Source: Candidatus Woesearchaeota archaeon
Lineage (GTDB): Archaea > Nanobdellota > Nanobdellia > Woesearchaeales > ARS49
Assembly (NCBI GenBank): GCA_030750765.1
Contig: JASMHM010000007.1
Span: 1-49,229, forward strand
Length of the DNA: 49,229 nucleotides
Direction of reading: 5' to 3'
Shown: positions 1-7,909 of the stretch, in pieces
Layout of the letters: every line of letters begins with the position of its first letter
Numbering within the stretch: the stretch's first letter is position 1
Notes under the pieces: generated by a model
What the model saw: the letters and a program-made list of their open reading frames with translations, nothing else
The model's database searches: none
What the model was told of the DNA's origin: nothing
Program-made: the position numbers and the translations under genes

Positions 1-942
1 GAGGCGGACAAGACCAAAGCAGAAGAGCTAGAAAACGCTGAAAAGAAACTTCTCGCAGCAAGAAAAGCAGACCCTGACAAGGCCAAACTCTTCGATGACT
101 TCAACGCAGAAGCGGTACGAGGAGAAAGAGGCATTAGCGACGTGTTCTCCGCCGTACGCGAAAGAACAGGAGGAAGCGGATTCTTAGCAGGCAGAGCTTT
201 GAAGAAGTACGAAGAGTTCAAAGGACTAGGACAGCTAGGAAGCTTCTTTATTGGAGATGAAAAGATACAAGAACGAAGGGACAGACTCATAGATTCCTTC
301 TGCTTATTCGGCGGAGTCAGCACATGCTTTAGATCCGCATTATGTGATGAAAAACTACCTTCAGACAGCATAGCAGGTAAAGACATCCTCTTCAGTGTCT
401 CACCAACAGGAGAAGTAAAGTCAGTAGCCTGGATCTCTGCCAGCAAAGGACAAGCCTTCATAGACATAGGAGATGATGGTTTAGGAACCGCACTAGCGCT
501 CTACAAAGTGGAATATGGTGTCAGGAACAGCATCAACGACAGACTAGGATACAACATTGTCTTCTTCCCAAGCACTAGGGTGGCGGACCGCACCCCAAGA
601 AACTGGTACATTAAAAATCGAGAGCTAGAACCTGGACAGAACGAACAGTTCTCCGGCACCACAAGTCTCCTCAAAAACTCCAACACCGACTACGACCGAG
701 TATGCATCGCCTTCAGCACGGGCATCCGCAACCGAAAGGGAGACAAGGTCAGCAAGCAATGCACCAAGATAACCTCCTTTGAAGGACCACCACAGAAATT
801 CAAAAATCCTAACGAAACAAAGGATTCACCTGCCCAAGGACCACTAGGCGCAGGCGGAGGACTCATCCCCACCTTTAGCGGCGGAGGAAGCAGCACATCC
901 TCCTCAGGACAGCCAGCACTCAACGACGGAGGCGCCATATGA
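1..942 (+). CDS. Partial large protein, C-terminal part (probably exported), unknown function
   Basis: The frame is open from the first base, so the gene starts outside the window and at least 313 residues are seen. The first 40 residues are charged and helical (Glu, Lys, Ala rich). A middle part contains three cysteines in a short span (about residues 98-112) and beta-rich segments. The last 40 residues are rich in Gly, Ser and Pro and look like a flexible tail. The stop codon overlaps the start of the next gene (ATGA), so the two are translationally coupled and likely act together at the membrane. A GTG at 142 could start a shorter protein, but the frame upstream of it looks coding. No family is recognised. 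Confidence 0.75.
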   Translation, partial: EADKTKAEELENAEKKLLAARKADPDKAKLFDDFNAEAVRGERGISDVFSAVRERTGGSGFLAGRALKKYEEFKGLGQLGSFFIGDEKIQERRDRLIDSFCLFGGVSTCFRSALCDEKLPSDSIAGKDILFSVSPTGEVKSVAWISASKGQAFIDIGDDGLGTALALYKVEYGVRNSINDRLGYNIVFFPSTRVADRTPRNWYIKNRELEPGQNEQFSGTTSLLKNSNTDYDRVCIAFSTGIRNRKGDKVSKQCTKITSFEGPPQKFKNPNETKDSPAQGPLGAGGGLIPTFSGGGSSTSSSGQPALNDGGAI

Positions 943-1808
943 AATCCCACCTAACCAAAATAGTTAGTGCCATTCTTATAGCCATAAGTGTGTTGTTATG
1001 GACAAAAAACACACTATTATTCACTTTACTCGCGTTAGGAAGCATCTGGACATTGTTCGCCAGCCAAACACGAGCCAAAAAACTCTTAGACGGTATAGTT
1101 AAGTGGGAAGGCAAGAAAATCCTATTAACGGGCTTCTTTGACATGATCAACGTCGCACTCTTAGTTTTGGTAAGCAAAGCCATAGTATTCATCTACGACA
1201 CCATCATCCGAAAGCCCTTGTTCGGCAAGCTAGACCTCACTACTGCTGGTTTGGCCAACGCAGACCTTGCCAGCGCACAACTCCAGCTCAGCACTAATTT
1301 CATCGTCTACAGCTTTCTCACCCTCATCATAGCCTGGGCAAGCCTACTCATCGTGTACACCGGCACAAGAAGGTACACGTGGCAAGTGCTCACCAAACAA
1401 CAACCCTTCAAACAATCCGTCAAGTTCACCCTAGCATGGTTCGCCATCTTCATCCCTATATTCCTCTTAGCAGCCTTCCAGAAGGCTCCAGCAAACCAAT
1501 TCGGAGTCATATTCGTGGGGGCATTGTTCGCACACCTAGTAACCATAGGCATGGCCAGCTTCTTCACCCATGGAGGCGTAGGAAGAGCGATACGCCACGC
1601 CTTCAGCCAAGGAATAGTGGGCATAGCAAACTTCATCACGCCCTATACCTACCTCTTAGCAGCTTACTACATTATAGGCAACCTTTGGGGCATACTAGGC
1701 AGTCAATTAAACCTAGGCAGCGCAGCAAACATAGTATTTATGGTACTCTTCCTAGCATGGGCAAGAGTGTATGTGGTGAGATTCTTGCTTGATGAAAAGA
1801 GAATTTAG
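939..1808 (+). CDS. Polytopic membrane protein, unknown function
   Basis: 289 residues with about seven hydrophobic segments (roughly residues 8-22, 25-42, 64-84, 120-140, 160-178, 185-205 and 225-280). It has no recognisable catalytic motif. It starts by ATGA overlap with the preceding gene, so it is the membrane partner of that product. It ends 69 bp before the convergent Fic gene. It could be a scaffold or channel of a surface or secretion apparatus; that is inferred only from coupling to a Gly/Ser-tailed partner. Confidence 0.75.
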   Translation: MKSHLTKIVSAILIAISVLLWTKNTLLFTLLALGSIWTLFASQTRAKKLLDGIVKWEGKKILLTGFFDMINVALLVLVSKAIVFIYDTIIRKPLFGKLDLTTAGLANADLASAQLQLSTNFIVYSFLTLIIAWASLLIVYTGTRRYTWQVLTKQQPFKQSVKFTLAWFAIFIPIFLLAAFQKAPANQFGVIFVGALFAHLVTIGMASFFTHGGVGRAIRHAFSQGIVGIANFITPYTYLLAAYYIIGNLWGILGSQLNLGSAANIVFMVLFLAWARVYVVRFLLDEKRI

Positions 1809-1849
1809 GGCTTACAAATAAGAAAACGACCTTTTTTAGGGATTACGTT

Positions 1850-1881
1850 GGGTGTCTACACTCTAAAAAAATGTAGTCACC
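1850..1881. terminator. Imperfect inverted repeat between convergent genes
   Basis: The arms GGTGTCTACA (1851-1860) and TGTAGTCACC (1872-1881) pair with a single T-T mismatch around an A-rich loop that includes seven A. The repeat sits between the stop of the membrane protein and the end of the Fic gene, and covers the Fic stop codon at 1877. It is placed where a bidirectional terminator would be. The right arm also matches, inverted, a motif found twice at the Fic promoter. Confidence 0.35.
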
Positions 1882-2809
1882 TAAGATCTTTTCTCAAATG
1901 TTTGTATTCCTTCAAAAGGAGATCAATAGTGGGTCGCAGGTTGCTTTCCTTCTGGTACGCTTTCAATGACGCATAGTATTCCTTTCTATTGTGGAAGTGA
2001 ATGCTTACAGGGGGTAGTTTGTGCTTAAGCAAAACAAAATTCAACAACAGTCGCCCCACTCTTCCGTTTCCATCCTGGAACGGATGGATGTTTTCGAATT
2101 GGTTATGGACAACTGCTGCCAATAGGAGGGGATTATGTTTGCTCTTGTTTTCCTTGTACCACGTCACCAATTCTTGTAGCAAGCCTACTACGCGGTTGGA
2201 GGGAGCCCCCATGTGGATGATGCTACCCGTACCGTCACGTATGACTACTTCTGTTCCCTTAGGACGGAATCTTCCAGCGAAGGATTTAGAGTTTTTGAAT
2301 ACGATTCGATGGAGTTTTTTCATTAGCCCCACCGACAGGACTTCTTTGGTCTTCCTCACTGTTTTTAAAGCTTCAGCAACGCCATACGCTTCGGCGATGT
2401 CATATTTGGGCTTGTCTGGCCACACGTTTTTTTCGAGAATGCCTGCTACCTCTCGCTGGATGAGCGTTGACCCTTCTATTGCGTTAGTATCATAGGTGAA
2501 CAACGTGCTAAATGTAGTCCAGTCTTTCTCAGTCATGGGTATGCTTACGTCTTGTTTGCCTATGAGCTGGTCAAGAAGTGCTACCTCGTTTGCTGATATC
2601 TCTTCCTTGAGCGGATCGCGAATAATTCGATAGCTATTGAGTTGTTGTCTGATGATTTCCTCTGCCCTGATACTGAGTTTTTCCACTTCCTTGTGGGAGA
2701 GATCAATCCCTAGAAATCTACGTATCTTGTGGATCTTCTCGCCTTCTCTGAAGGAGTGAGCAAGATAGTATTTTTTTTTCTTTCCTATTTGCCTTATTTC
2801 AACATACAT
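1877..2809 (-). CDS. Fic family protein (AMP-transferase type) with N-terminal winged-helix-like part
   Basis: 310 residues. The Fic motif HPFQDGNGRVGR is complete at residues 242-253, with the catalytic His at 242 and the Asn and Arg needed for ATP phosphate binding. An inhibitory helix motif of the [S/T]xxxE[G/N] form is seen as TNAIEG at 108-113, so this is a class II, self-inhibited Fic protein. Known relatives attach AMP to Tyr, Ser or Thr of target proteins; the target here is unknown. The first 60 residues are basic and may bind DNA. It is a single-gene unit with its own TATA box (TATTTAAAC, 2831-2839). Two copies of an 11-bp motif bracket that TATA box. No separate antitoxin gene is adjacent. 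Confidence 0.9.
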   Translation of the reverse strand: MYVEIRQIGKKKKYYLAHSFREGEKIHKIRRFLGIDLSHKEVEKLSIRAEEIIRQQLNSYRIIRDPLKEEISANEVALLDQLIGKQDVSIPMTEKDWTTFSTLFTYDTNAIEGSTLIQREVAGILEKNVWPDKPKYDIAEAYGVAEALKTVRKTKEVLSVGLMKKLHRIVFKNSKSFAGRFRPKGTEVVIRDGTGSIIHMGAPSNRVVGLLQELVTWYKENKSKHNPLLLAAVVHNQFENIHPFQDGNGRVGRLLLNFVLLKHKLPPVSIHFHNRKEYYASLKAYQKESNLRPTIDLLLKEYKHLRKDLR

Positions 2810-2820
2810 GCTCCGATAAG

Positions 2821-2862
2821 GGTGACTACATATTTAAACTTTTCTTTTTTTGGTGACTACAT
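2821..2862 (-). promoter_or_regulatory. Fic promoter with two copies of an 11-bp motif around the TATA box
   Basis: GGTGACTACAT occurs at 2821-2831 and 2852-2862, in direct orientation and 31 bp apart (about three helical turns). The TATA box for the minus-strand Fic gene lies between them. One copy falls on the expected transcription start and the other just upstream of the TATA box, a geometry expected of repressor sites. A third, inverted copy lies at the end of the gene (1871-1881). Confidence 0.45.
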
Positions 2863-2908
2863 AGTTTGGCCAAAACATTTAAAAACAGGAAGACTTCCCC
2901 TACGGTAT

Positions 2909-3157
2909 GTGGACACAAGGCATCTACTCGTGGTGGCAATGGTCGGCATGGCCGTGCTCCTGCTGGCAAACGACAGCTTCACAGGAGCCACGTTCAACAT
3001 CAAACCATACGGTGCCACCACCACCCCTGACAGCCTGGCCCTCGTGGCCTGCTGTCTGGACTGTGGAGACACGAGCACGTGCTACACACGCATTGACGGA
3101 AGAAAAACAATGATACTACCACCGTGCAACACACCATTATTGAGGTGCTCCCTATGA
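2909..3157 (+). CDS. Small membrane-anchored cysteine-rich protein
   Basis: 82 residues from a GTG start placed about 30 bp after a TATA-like CATTTAAAAAC (2876-2886). The frame also extends upstream, but the GTG start gives a normal exported N-terminus: a short basic head and a hydrophobic stretch (residues 6-20). The exported part has seven cysteines, including a CCLDC cluster, and should form disulfides. The stop overlaps the next start (ATGA). No family is recognised. An ATG at 2907 in another frame gives a low-complexity Trp/Ser/Cys product and is rejected. Confidence 0.6.
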   Translation: MDTRHLLVVAMVGMAVLLLANDSFTGATFNIKPYGATTTPDSLALVACCLDCGDTSTCYTRIDGRKTMILPPCNTPLLRCSL

Positions 3158-3534
3158 AAATGGAGTTCATCTTTCTCGGCGTCACCATTCTCGCACTAGG
3201 AGGCTTGATCCTTAACTGGGTAGGCCCCTCAGGAGCAGCAGTCACAGATCTTGTTAGTGTTTGTGAAGAAACAGACAACGGCAACAACGTGCGTATGAGA
3301 GGGTATGTACAACATAACGGGTGGGTAGGAGAAGACCACTGCACCCAAGACAGAGTACCTGTACAAGGCTGCAGAGGAAGAGAGTGCAGAATCGCAGAAT
3401 ATCTCTGCAGAGGTGGAGAACCCGCCATGGTAGAGATGCCCTGCCCACGATTTGCGTTCGTTTGCCACAACGGAGAATGCGTAGAACCTGGCGAGATTGG
3501 CGAGCCCTGGCAAAGAACCATAGCTAAGGTATGA
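3154..3534 (+). CDS. Membrane-anchored cysteine-rich protein
   Basis: 126 residues from the ATG that overlaps the previous stop. Residues 5-25 form a hydrophobic anchor with few charges; the rest has eight cysteines spread between residues 36 and 107, a pattern typical of small disulfide-knotted extracellular domains. It forms a two-gene unit with the preceding anchored cysteine-rich gene, suggesting both products sit on the outer face of the membrane. The specific role is unknown. Confidence 0.7.
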   Translation: MKMEFIFLGVTILALGGLILNWVGPSGAAVTDLVSVCEETDNGNNVRMRGYVQHNGWVGEDHCTQDRVPVQGCRGRECRIAEYLCRGGEPAMVEMPCPRFAFVCHNGECVEPGEIGEPWQRTIAKV

Positions 3535-3540
3535 GCAACC

Positions 3541-3565
3541 TTTATATACTATAGATGCTCTATAG
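3541..3565 (+). promoter_or_regulatory. Toxin-antitoxin promoter with CTATAG repeats
   Basis: A TATA box (TTTATATAC, 3541-3549) is followed by two copies of the self-complementary hexamer CTATAG at 3549-3554 and 3560-3565, 11 bp apart. They cover the stretch from the TATA box to 5 bp before the antitoxin ATG. This is a likely operator for autoregulation by the antitoxin, as is usual in such modules. Confidence 0.45.
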
Positions 3566-3570
3566 GGTCT

Positions 3571-3795
3571 ATGATTACGACCATTCAAGTGCATGACACA
3601 ACCAAGAAGGCACTAGATAAGAATAAGCAATCCCCAAAAGAAAGCTATGAAGAAGTCATCATCAAGATGATGCTTAAACTAAGAAACATCCATCGTGCTG
3701 ACAAGGCTCTACTTGAGGAAGCCTACAAGGAAAGGGCTAAAGTGCATGACCAAGTGCATAAAGAATGGGAGAGCACCTCTCCAGATTGGGAATGA
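3571..3795 (+). CDS. Antitoxin of a MazEF-type module
   Basis: 74 residues. The first residues (MITTIQVHDTTKKAL) look like the short strand followed by a helix of ribbon-helix-helix style DNA-binding antitoxins, and the rest is a charged helix expected to wrap around the toxin. The stop overlaps the toxin start (ATGA), the usual order antitoxin then toxin. The family was not assigned with certainty; the call rests mainly on size, shape and the toxin behind it. Confidence 0.8.
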   Translation: MITTIQVHDTTKKALDKNKQSPKESYEEVIIKMMLKLRNIHRADKALLEEAYKERAKVHDQVHKEWESTSPDWE

Positions 3796-4130
3796 ACCTG
3801 AAAAGAGGAGACATTGTACTCGTCCACCTCGATCCAGTAGTAGGATCTGAACAAGGAAAGACCCGCCCAGCAATAGTGATACAAAACGATATTGGCAACA
3901 AATTTGCCAACACAACCATTATTGCTCCCGTAACCTCTTCACTTCCCAAAAAAGACTATCCTACAGACGTCCTAATAGCAATGATGAAGGGACTCCCGCA
4001 GGATTCTGTCGCTCTCCTCTCTCAGATTCGCGTGATTGATAAGTCTAGAATACGCAAAGTTCTCGGATCTGTAGACCTGGCCACCATGTCCCAAATTGAT
4101 GTAGCCTTGCGCGTTAGCTTGCACTTGTGA
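3792..4130 (+). CDS. mazF: MazF/PemK family toxin, predicted endoribonuclease
   Basis: 112 residues. The N-terminal block RGDIVLVHLDPVVGSEQGKT and the following RPAIVIQND are the family signature. The conserved GSEQGKTRPA loop and the later TSS segment match the substrate-binding and catalytic surface of MazF enzymes, which cut mRNA at short sequences. Start chosen at the ATG that overlaps the antitoxin stop; an in-frame upstream ATG at 3765 lies deep in the antitoxin gene. Length is normal for the family. Confidence 0.92.
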   Translation: MNLKRGDIVLVHLDPVVGSEQGKTRPAIVIQNDIGNKFANTTIIAPVTSSLPKKDYPTDVLIAMMKGLPQDSVALLSQIRVIDKSRIRKVLGSVDLATMSQIDVALRVSLHL

Positions 4131-4167
4131 GCGAAGGTATAAAAAACCCTGTTTTCTATCAAGACTC

Positions 4168-5136
4168 ATGCAAGCTTTTACCGACGTAGTAGGCCAAAAT
4201 GGGGCCAAACAGCAGCTCTCAAGCGCCCTACTAGGAGAAAGACACGTCATCATCGTAGGGCCACCAGGAGTGGGGAAAACCACCTTGGCGAAGAACGTGG
4301 CCAAACTCCTCCCCGCAGCAACCCTCATGGACTGCGAGTATCACTGCCAACCAGACAAGCCCATGTGTGCAGAATGCTTGACAAAAAAATCAAAGCCTGC
4401 AAACATACCAGGCACAGACCGCTTCGTACGCGTCCAAGGCAGCCCAGACCTTACTGTGGAGGATTTACTAGGCGATATAGATCCCTCAAAAGCACTCCAG
4501 TACGGTCCAACAAGTAAAGAAGCATTCACCCCTGGAAAAATCTTCAAAGCAAACCAAGGCGTACTATTCTTTGATGAGTTGAACCGTTGCCCAGAAAAAC
4601 TACAAAACGCACTCTTACAAGTCCTAGAAGAAGGACACGCAACATTAGGCAGTCATGACGTGAACATCCCTGCAAACTTCATCTTTATTGGTACGATGAA
4701 CCCAGAAGAGACCGCAGCTACAGAAAAGCTAAGCGATGTTTTCTTAGACAGATTTGATGTGGTGAAGCTTTCTTGGCCAGACAACCTCCAAGATGAGTTA
4801 AGCATCGTCCACAAACACGCACAAACTTTTGCTCAATTCCCAGACAAGCTCCTAGAAGCCACCATAACTTTTGTTAGAAGCTTACGAGACAATAAAGACC
4901 TGATCAAACATCCGAGTGTGAGAGCAAGCATAGGCTTGTACGAACGAGCAAGCGCACACGCCCAACTCCACAAACGAAACGTAGGAGCACAAGACGTAGC
5001 CATAGTCCTTGCTTCAGTACTCGCTCACAGAATAGAACTAAAACCTTCTGTACAGAAAACATCCGAAGATTTCTTAGAAAAAGCGTTCGAGGATTTCACC
5101 CACGCAACGCCAGACCTTAGTGGTGAGGGCCTTTAG
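4168..5136 (+). CDS. MoxR-like AAA+ ATPase (magnesium chelatase ChlI-like)
   Basis: 322 residues. Walker A GPPGVGKT is at 31-38 and Walker B LFFDEL at 133-138, with the MoxR-type helical insertions and a GTMNPEE sensor segment near 172. Four cysteines (56, 60, 67, 70) form a probable zinc knuckle inserted after the first helix, as in several archaeal ChlI/MoxR proteins. The TATA box (TATAAAAAA, 4138-4146) is 30 bp before the ATG, so the mRNA is likely leaderless. The VWA gene behind overlaps it by 17 bp. MoxR proteins work with VWA proteins as metal-insertion or folding chaperones; the client here is not known. Confidence 0.92.
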   Translation: MQAFTDVVGQNGAKQQLSSALLGERHVIIVGPPGVGKTTLAKNVAKLLPAATLMDCEYHCQPDKPMCAECLTKKSKPANIPGTDRFVRVQGSPDLTVEDLLGDIDPSKALQYGPTSKEAFTPGKIFKANQGVLFFDELNRCPEKLQNALLQVLEEGHATLGSHDVNIPANFIFIGTMNPEETAATEKLSDVFLDRFDVVKLSWPDNLQDELSIVHKHAQTFAQFPDKLLEATITFVRSLRDNKDLIKHPSVRASIGLYERASAHAQLHKRNVGAQDVAIVLASVLAHRIELKPSVQKTSEDFLEKAFEDFTHATPDLSGEGL

Positions 5137-6196
5137 CGACCCTGAACGAGACGAACCAGAATACGGGGAAGGAAGCGGAAAACTCGCGCTAGAAAGCCTA
5201 AACCAAAACATCGGACAGTTTGTCCCTGACATGTTGTTCGAACAGCTCGTCAAAAACTTTGCCAACGCACGAAGAATTCTCGGACCAAGAATGATCCATA
5301 TGCTTACAGGGTATCAAGTAGACACCCTAGAAAGGAATGTGCGGTATCCAGAATTCACAGAAGAGTTAAAGAAAAAACTAGAACAACGCGTACAAGGGCT
5401 CAAAGATAACGATTTTATCGACGAGGAAGGCGTCCTAACAGAAGCAGGCATCCAAGAAGCAAGCCTAGAACTCCTCAAAAGTTTGGAGCAAAAAGCAAAA
5501 GGGGAAAGTGCCAAACGCAAAGGAAGAGAAGGGGATGTCAAGACAACAAGACAATACAAGAAAGGGGATAGTTACAAAGATATCGACATCAAAGCAAGCC
5601 TTCGCAAAGCCATACGCCGACAACAGCCCATCAGCGTAGAACACCTGCATGTGGTTCAAAGGGAAGCAAAGAAAGGTGCCACCATAATATTTGCCCTGGA
5701 TGCAAGCATCAGCATGAAAGGAGAAAAGATAGGCACGAGCAAAAAAGCAGGAGTTGCCCTTGCGCATGAGGCCATGCGCAACAAAGACAAGGTAGGCGCA
5801 ATCATTTTTGGAACAAACATCAAAAAAAGCATTCCACCTTCGCTACATTTCGATGGGGTCTTACAAGGACTAGCAGAAGCACGACCTTCTGAACAAACAG
5901 ACATTACCAAAGTGATCAAGCAAGCAGTAGAGATCTTCCCTTCCTCAGCCAAGAAAAAACATTTAGTGTTGTTAACAGACGCACTCCCTACTATTGGTAA
6001 TCCTGATGAAGTCATCGAAGAGGTGGTCAAGGCTGCAAGACACGGCATCACCCTAACTGTTGTAGGTATAGATCTTGACGATGCAGGAAGACAACTAGCA
6101 GAAAAGGTCGCCCACCTCGGTCAAGGAAGACTGTATGCGGTAGAAAACATTCAAGACATTCCTACATTAGTGTTGCAGGATTATGAGGTACTTTAG
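5120..6196 (+). CDS. VWA domain protein, partner of the MoxR ATPase
   Basis: 358 residues. The C-terminal half (about 185-350) is a von Willebrand A domain with a complete MIDAS: DASIS at 194-198, a Thr in the EQTDIT loop near 254 and LLTDALP near 286. The N-terminal half is helical and charged. The pair resembles ChlI/ChlD of chelatases without the other chelatase subunits nearby. Starts at tandem GTG codons (5120 or 5123), inside the end of the ATPase gene. Its stop overlaps the stop of the convergent methyltransferase-like gene (TTAG). Confidence 0.9.
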   Translation: MVRAFSDPERDEPEYGEGSGKLALESLNQNIGQFVPDMLFEQLVKNFANARRILGPRMIHMLTGYQVDTLERNVRYPEFTEELKKKLEQRVQGLKDNDFIDEEGVLTEAGIQEASLELLKSLEQKAKGESAKRKGREGDVKTTRQYKKGDSYKDIDIKASLRKAIRRQQPISVEHLHVVQREAKKGATIIFALDASISMKGEKIGTSKKAGVALAHEAMRNKDKVGAIIFGTNIKKSIPPSLHFDGVLQGLAEARPSEQTDITKVIKQAVEIFPSSAKKKHLVLLTDALPTIGNPDEVIEEVVKAARHGITLTVVGIDLDDAGRQLAEKVAHLGQGRLYAVENIQDIPTLVLQDYEVL

Positions 6197-7266
6197 TCCG
6201 TAACCATGTGCTCGAAACGCGAGCTTGGGGCCACACGACAGATGCTCACTTGGTCGTTTTCCTTGTAAAACGCCGTGAGGTAGAAAGCACCATTGTCTGG
6301 CACCGTAGGATCCCACACGGGTGCGATGATAACGCCAGGATCTGCCAGCTTGTCGGACTGCGCCATCAACTCAAGATGTTGGGGGTTATCTGGAGCAAAG
6401 GAAAATGAGATCACGGGCCACGGTGCACCGCCCTGCCAAATTGCTGAGGTATCAGGATTTTGGTAATCTCCAAGATCGGTATCCATGCGTGCGTTCAGCG
6501 CGTCATCCTGATACCCGGCTCTGGCCAGGCGAAACAACGCCCGCATGATCTCATTACGGTCAGCACCCACCACTTGGGCGTTAGGATGTGCACGGGCGAA
6601 GTTGGCCATTTGGAATCCTCTTCCAGATCCCCACTCAAAGATCCTTTCCACCTTACCTGGCAGGTGAGACAGAGCAGTGGTCGCTGCTGTGAGGTACGCA
6701 GGATAGCAGCAATGCCAAGGATCTATCAGGGCGTTGTCTCTCAGGTAGGGTTGCTCTCTATACTCGTCCTCTTTTTGCTCCATCAAACCCGCGTCTATGA
6801 GGCGAGCAAACTCTTCATCCGTGTACTTGTACGATTCAAAAAATTCCTTCTCCATCCATGTGACGTGATGGGCTCTGTCAGTCTTGTGAATTGCAGAATG
6901 TAGAGAGCCTCCCTCAATCCACATTTTCTCGTCGCTCAGAAGCCTAAAAACCCGGCTAGGGAGACCATAATCAAGCGTTGAGCGATCTACGTGCTTACCT
7001 ATGACTTCTGTCCAGAAGAACCTGCTCGTTTCTGTCAACGACTCAGCTGCATCTTCCTTGCTATTAAGGGGTACGTTGAAAACTGACGCATCTGGATCCT
7101 CCTCAAAACGAGCCTTCATTTTCTCATCACGGATAGGTAAGAGAGCGTGATCGTAAAGCTCGTGAGTGGGTATGCCTACAACCAGATCATACCATGAAAA
7201 CATGCATCCCACAAGATCCCCTTCGCTAAACGTGCCACCCATGTCTCTGCCACGAGCACACCACAC
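6193..7266 (-). CDS. Class I SAM-dependent methyltransferase-like protein
   Basis: 357 residues. A glycine-rich SAM motif FEWGSGRG is at 210-217, followed 19 residues later by the acidic end of strand 2 (GADRN, 234-238). The N-terminal 200 residues are unusual for the class, with many aromatic and acidic residues and no known domain. GTG at 7266 fits a leaderless start 34 bp from the shared TATA box; an ATG at 7242 is an alternative. Substrate unknown. A protein or small-molecule methyltransferase is possible. Confidence 0.65.
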   Translation of the reverse strand: MWCARGRDMGGTFSEGDLVGCMFSWYDLVVGIPTHELYDHALLPIRDEKMKARFEEDPDASVFNVPLNSKEDAAESLTETSRFFWTEVIGKHVDRSTLDYGLPSRVFRLLSDEKMWIEGGSLHSAIHKTDRAHHVTWMEKEFFESYKYTDEEFARLIDAGLMEQKEDEYREQPYLRDNALIDPWHCCYPAYLTAATTALSHLPGKVERIFEWGSGRGFQMANFARAHPNAQVVGADRNEIMRALFRLARAGYQDDALNARMDTDLGDYQNPDTSAIWQGGAPWPVISFSFAPDNPQHLELMAQSDKLADPGVIIAPVWDPTVPDNGAFYLTAFYKENDQVSICRVAPSSRFEHMVTD

Positions 7267-7292
7267 TTAAATCTTATGTATCCCAACCTCAC

Positions 7293-7300
7293 ACTTTATA
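7293..7300. promoter_or_regulatory. TATA box shared by two divergent genes
   Basis: TTTATATA reads as a good TATA box in both directions. The plus-strand ATG (7325) is 32 bp from its start and the minus-strand GTG (7266) is 34 bp from its other end. Both genes can therefore be leaderless transcripts from one box. Confidence 0.55.
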
Positions 7301-7324
7301 TACTCCTTTCTTACTTGTTCCACA

Positions 7325-7909
7325 ATGAAGTTTGTTGCCTTTGTAGATATCCATGCTAGCCCTACGATGTTCAAAAAGCTACAATCCACCGTAAAAAAAG
7401 AAAAGCCAGACTTCATCATTTGTGCAGGGGATTTCACCATCTTTGAGCAAAACATGGAAGAGATGATGAAGAAGATAGCAAAATTGGGAGATGTGTTAAT
7501 CATCCATGGCAACCATGAAGATGAGCACGTCACAGAAATGCTCTGCAAAAAGTACAAGATGACCTTCCTCCACGGAAAAAGCGTAACCAAGAAGGGCGTC
7601 ACCTTCCTGGGCTGGGGCGGCGGAGGCTTTGAGGAAAAAGACTCAGACTTTGAAGCGTACGCAAAGAAAGCAAAAACACAAGGAAAGATAGTATTAGTAA
7701 CCCACGCACCGGTATATGGAACAAAGACGGACCTTATCTGGAATGAGCACCGAGGCAACAAAAGCTTTGCAGAGTACGCAAAAAAGAAAGGTGTACGACT
7801 AATAATCTGTGGGCACTTCCACGAAAACGCAGGCCAACACGACAAGCTAGGAAAAACATTAGTGTTGAACCCAGGACCTGCAGGAGCCGTAGTCGAAATT
7901 GAAGACTGA
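7325..7909 (+). CDS. Calcineurin-like metallophosphoesterase (YfcE/MJ0936-like)
   Basis: 194 residues with the full metal-binding set: D8 and H10 (VDIH), D36 (AGD), N63-H64 (GNHE), H127 (THAP) and H164/H166 (GHFH). These bind two divalent metals in phosphodiesterases of this class. Length is typical of the single-domain family. The substrate is unknown; relatives hydrolyse small phosphodiesters or cyclic nucleotides. It overlaps the next gene by 11 bp, starting a three-gene unit. Confidence 0.92.
   Translation: MKFVAFVDIHASPTMFKKLQSTVKKEKPDFIICAGDFTIFEQNMEEMMKKIAKLGDVLIIHGNHEDEHVTEMLCKKYKMTFLHGKSVTKKGVTFLGWGGGGFEEKDSDFEAYAKKAKTQGKIVLVTHAPVYGTKTDLIWNEHRGNKSFAEYAKKKGVRLIICGHFHENAGQHDKLGKTLVLNPGPAGAVVEIED

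Noticed and set aside
1379-1792. Long plus-strand frame inside the membrane gene
   Set aside because: Overlaps the whole hydrophobic gene, is rich in His/Arg/Pro/Ser and lacks a start signal; a shadow frame.
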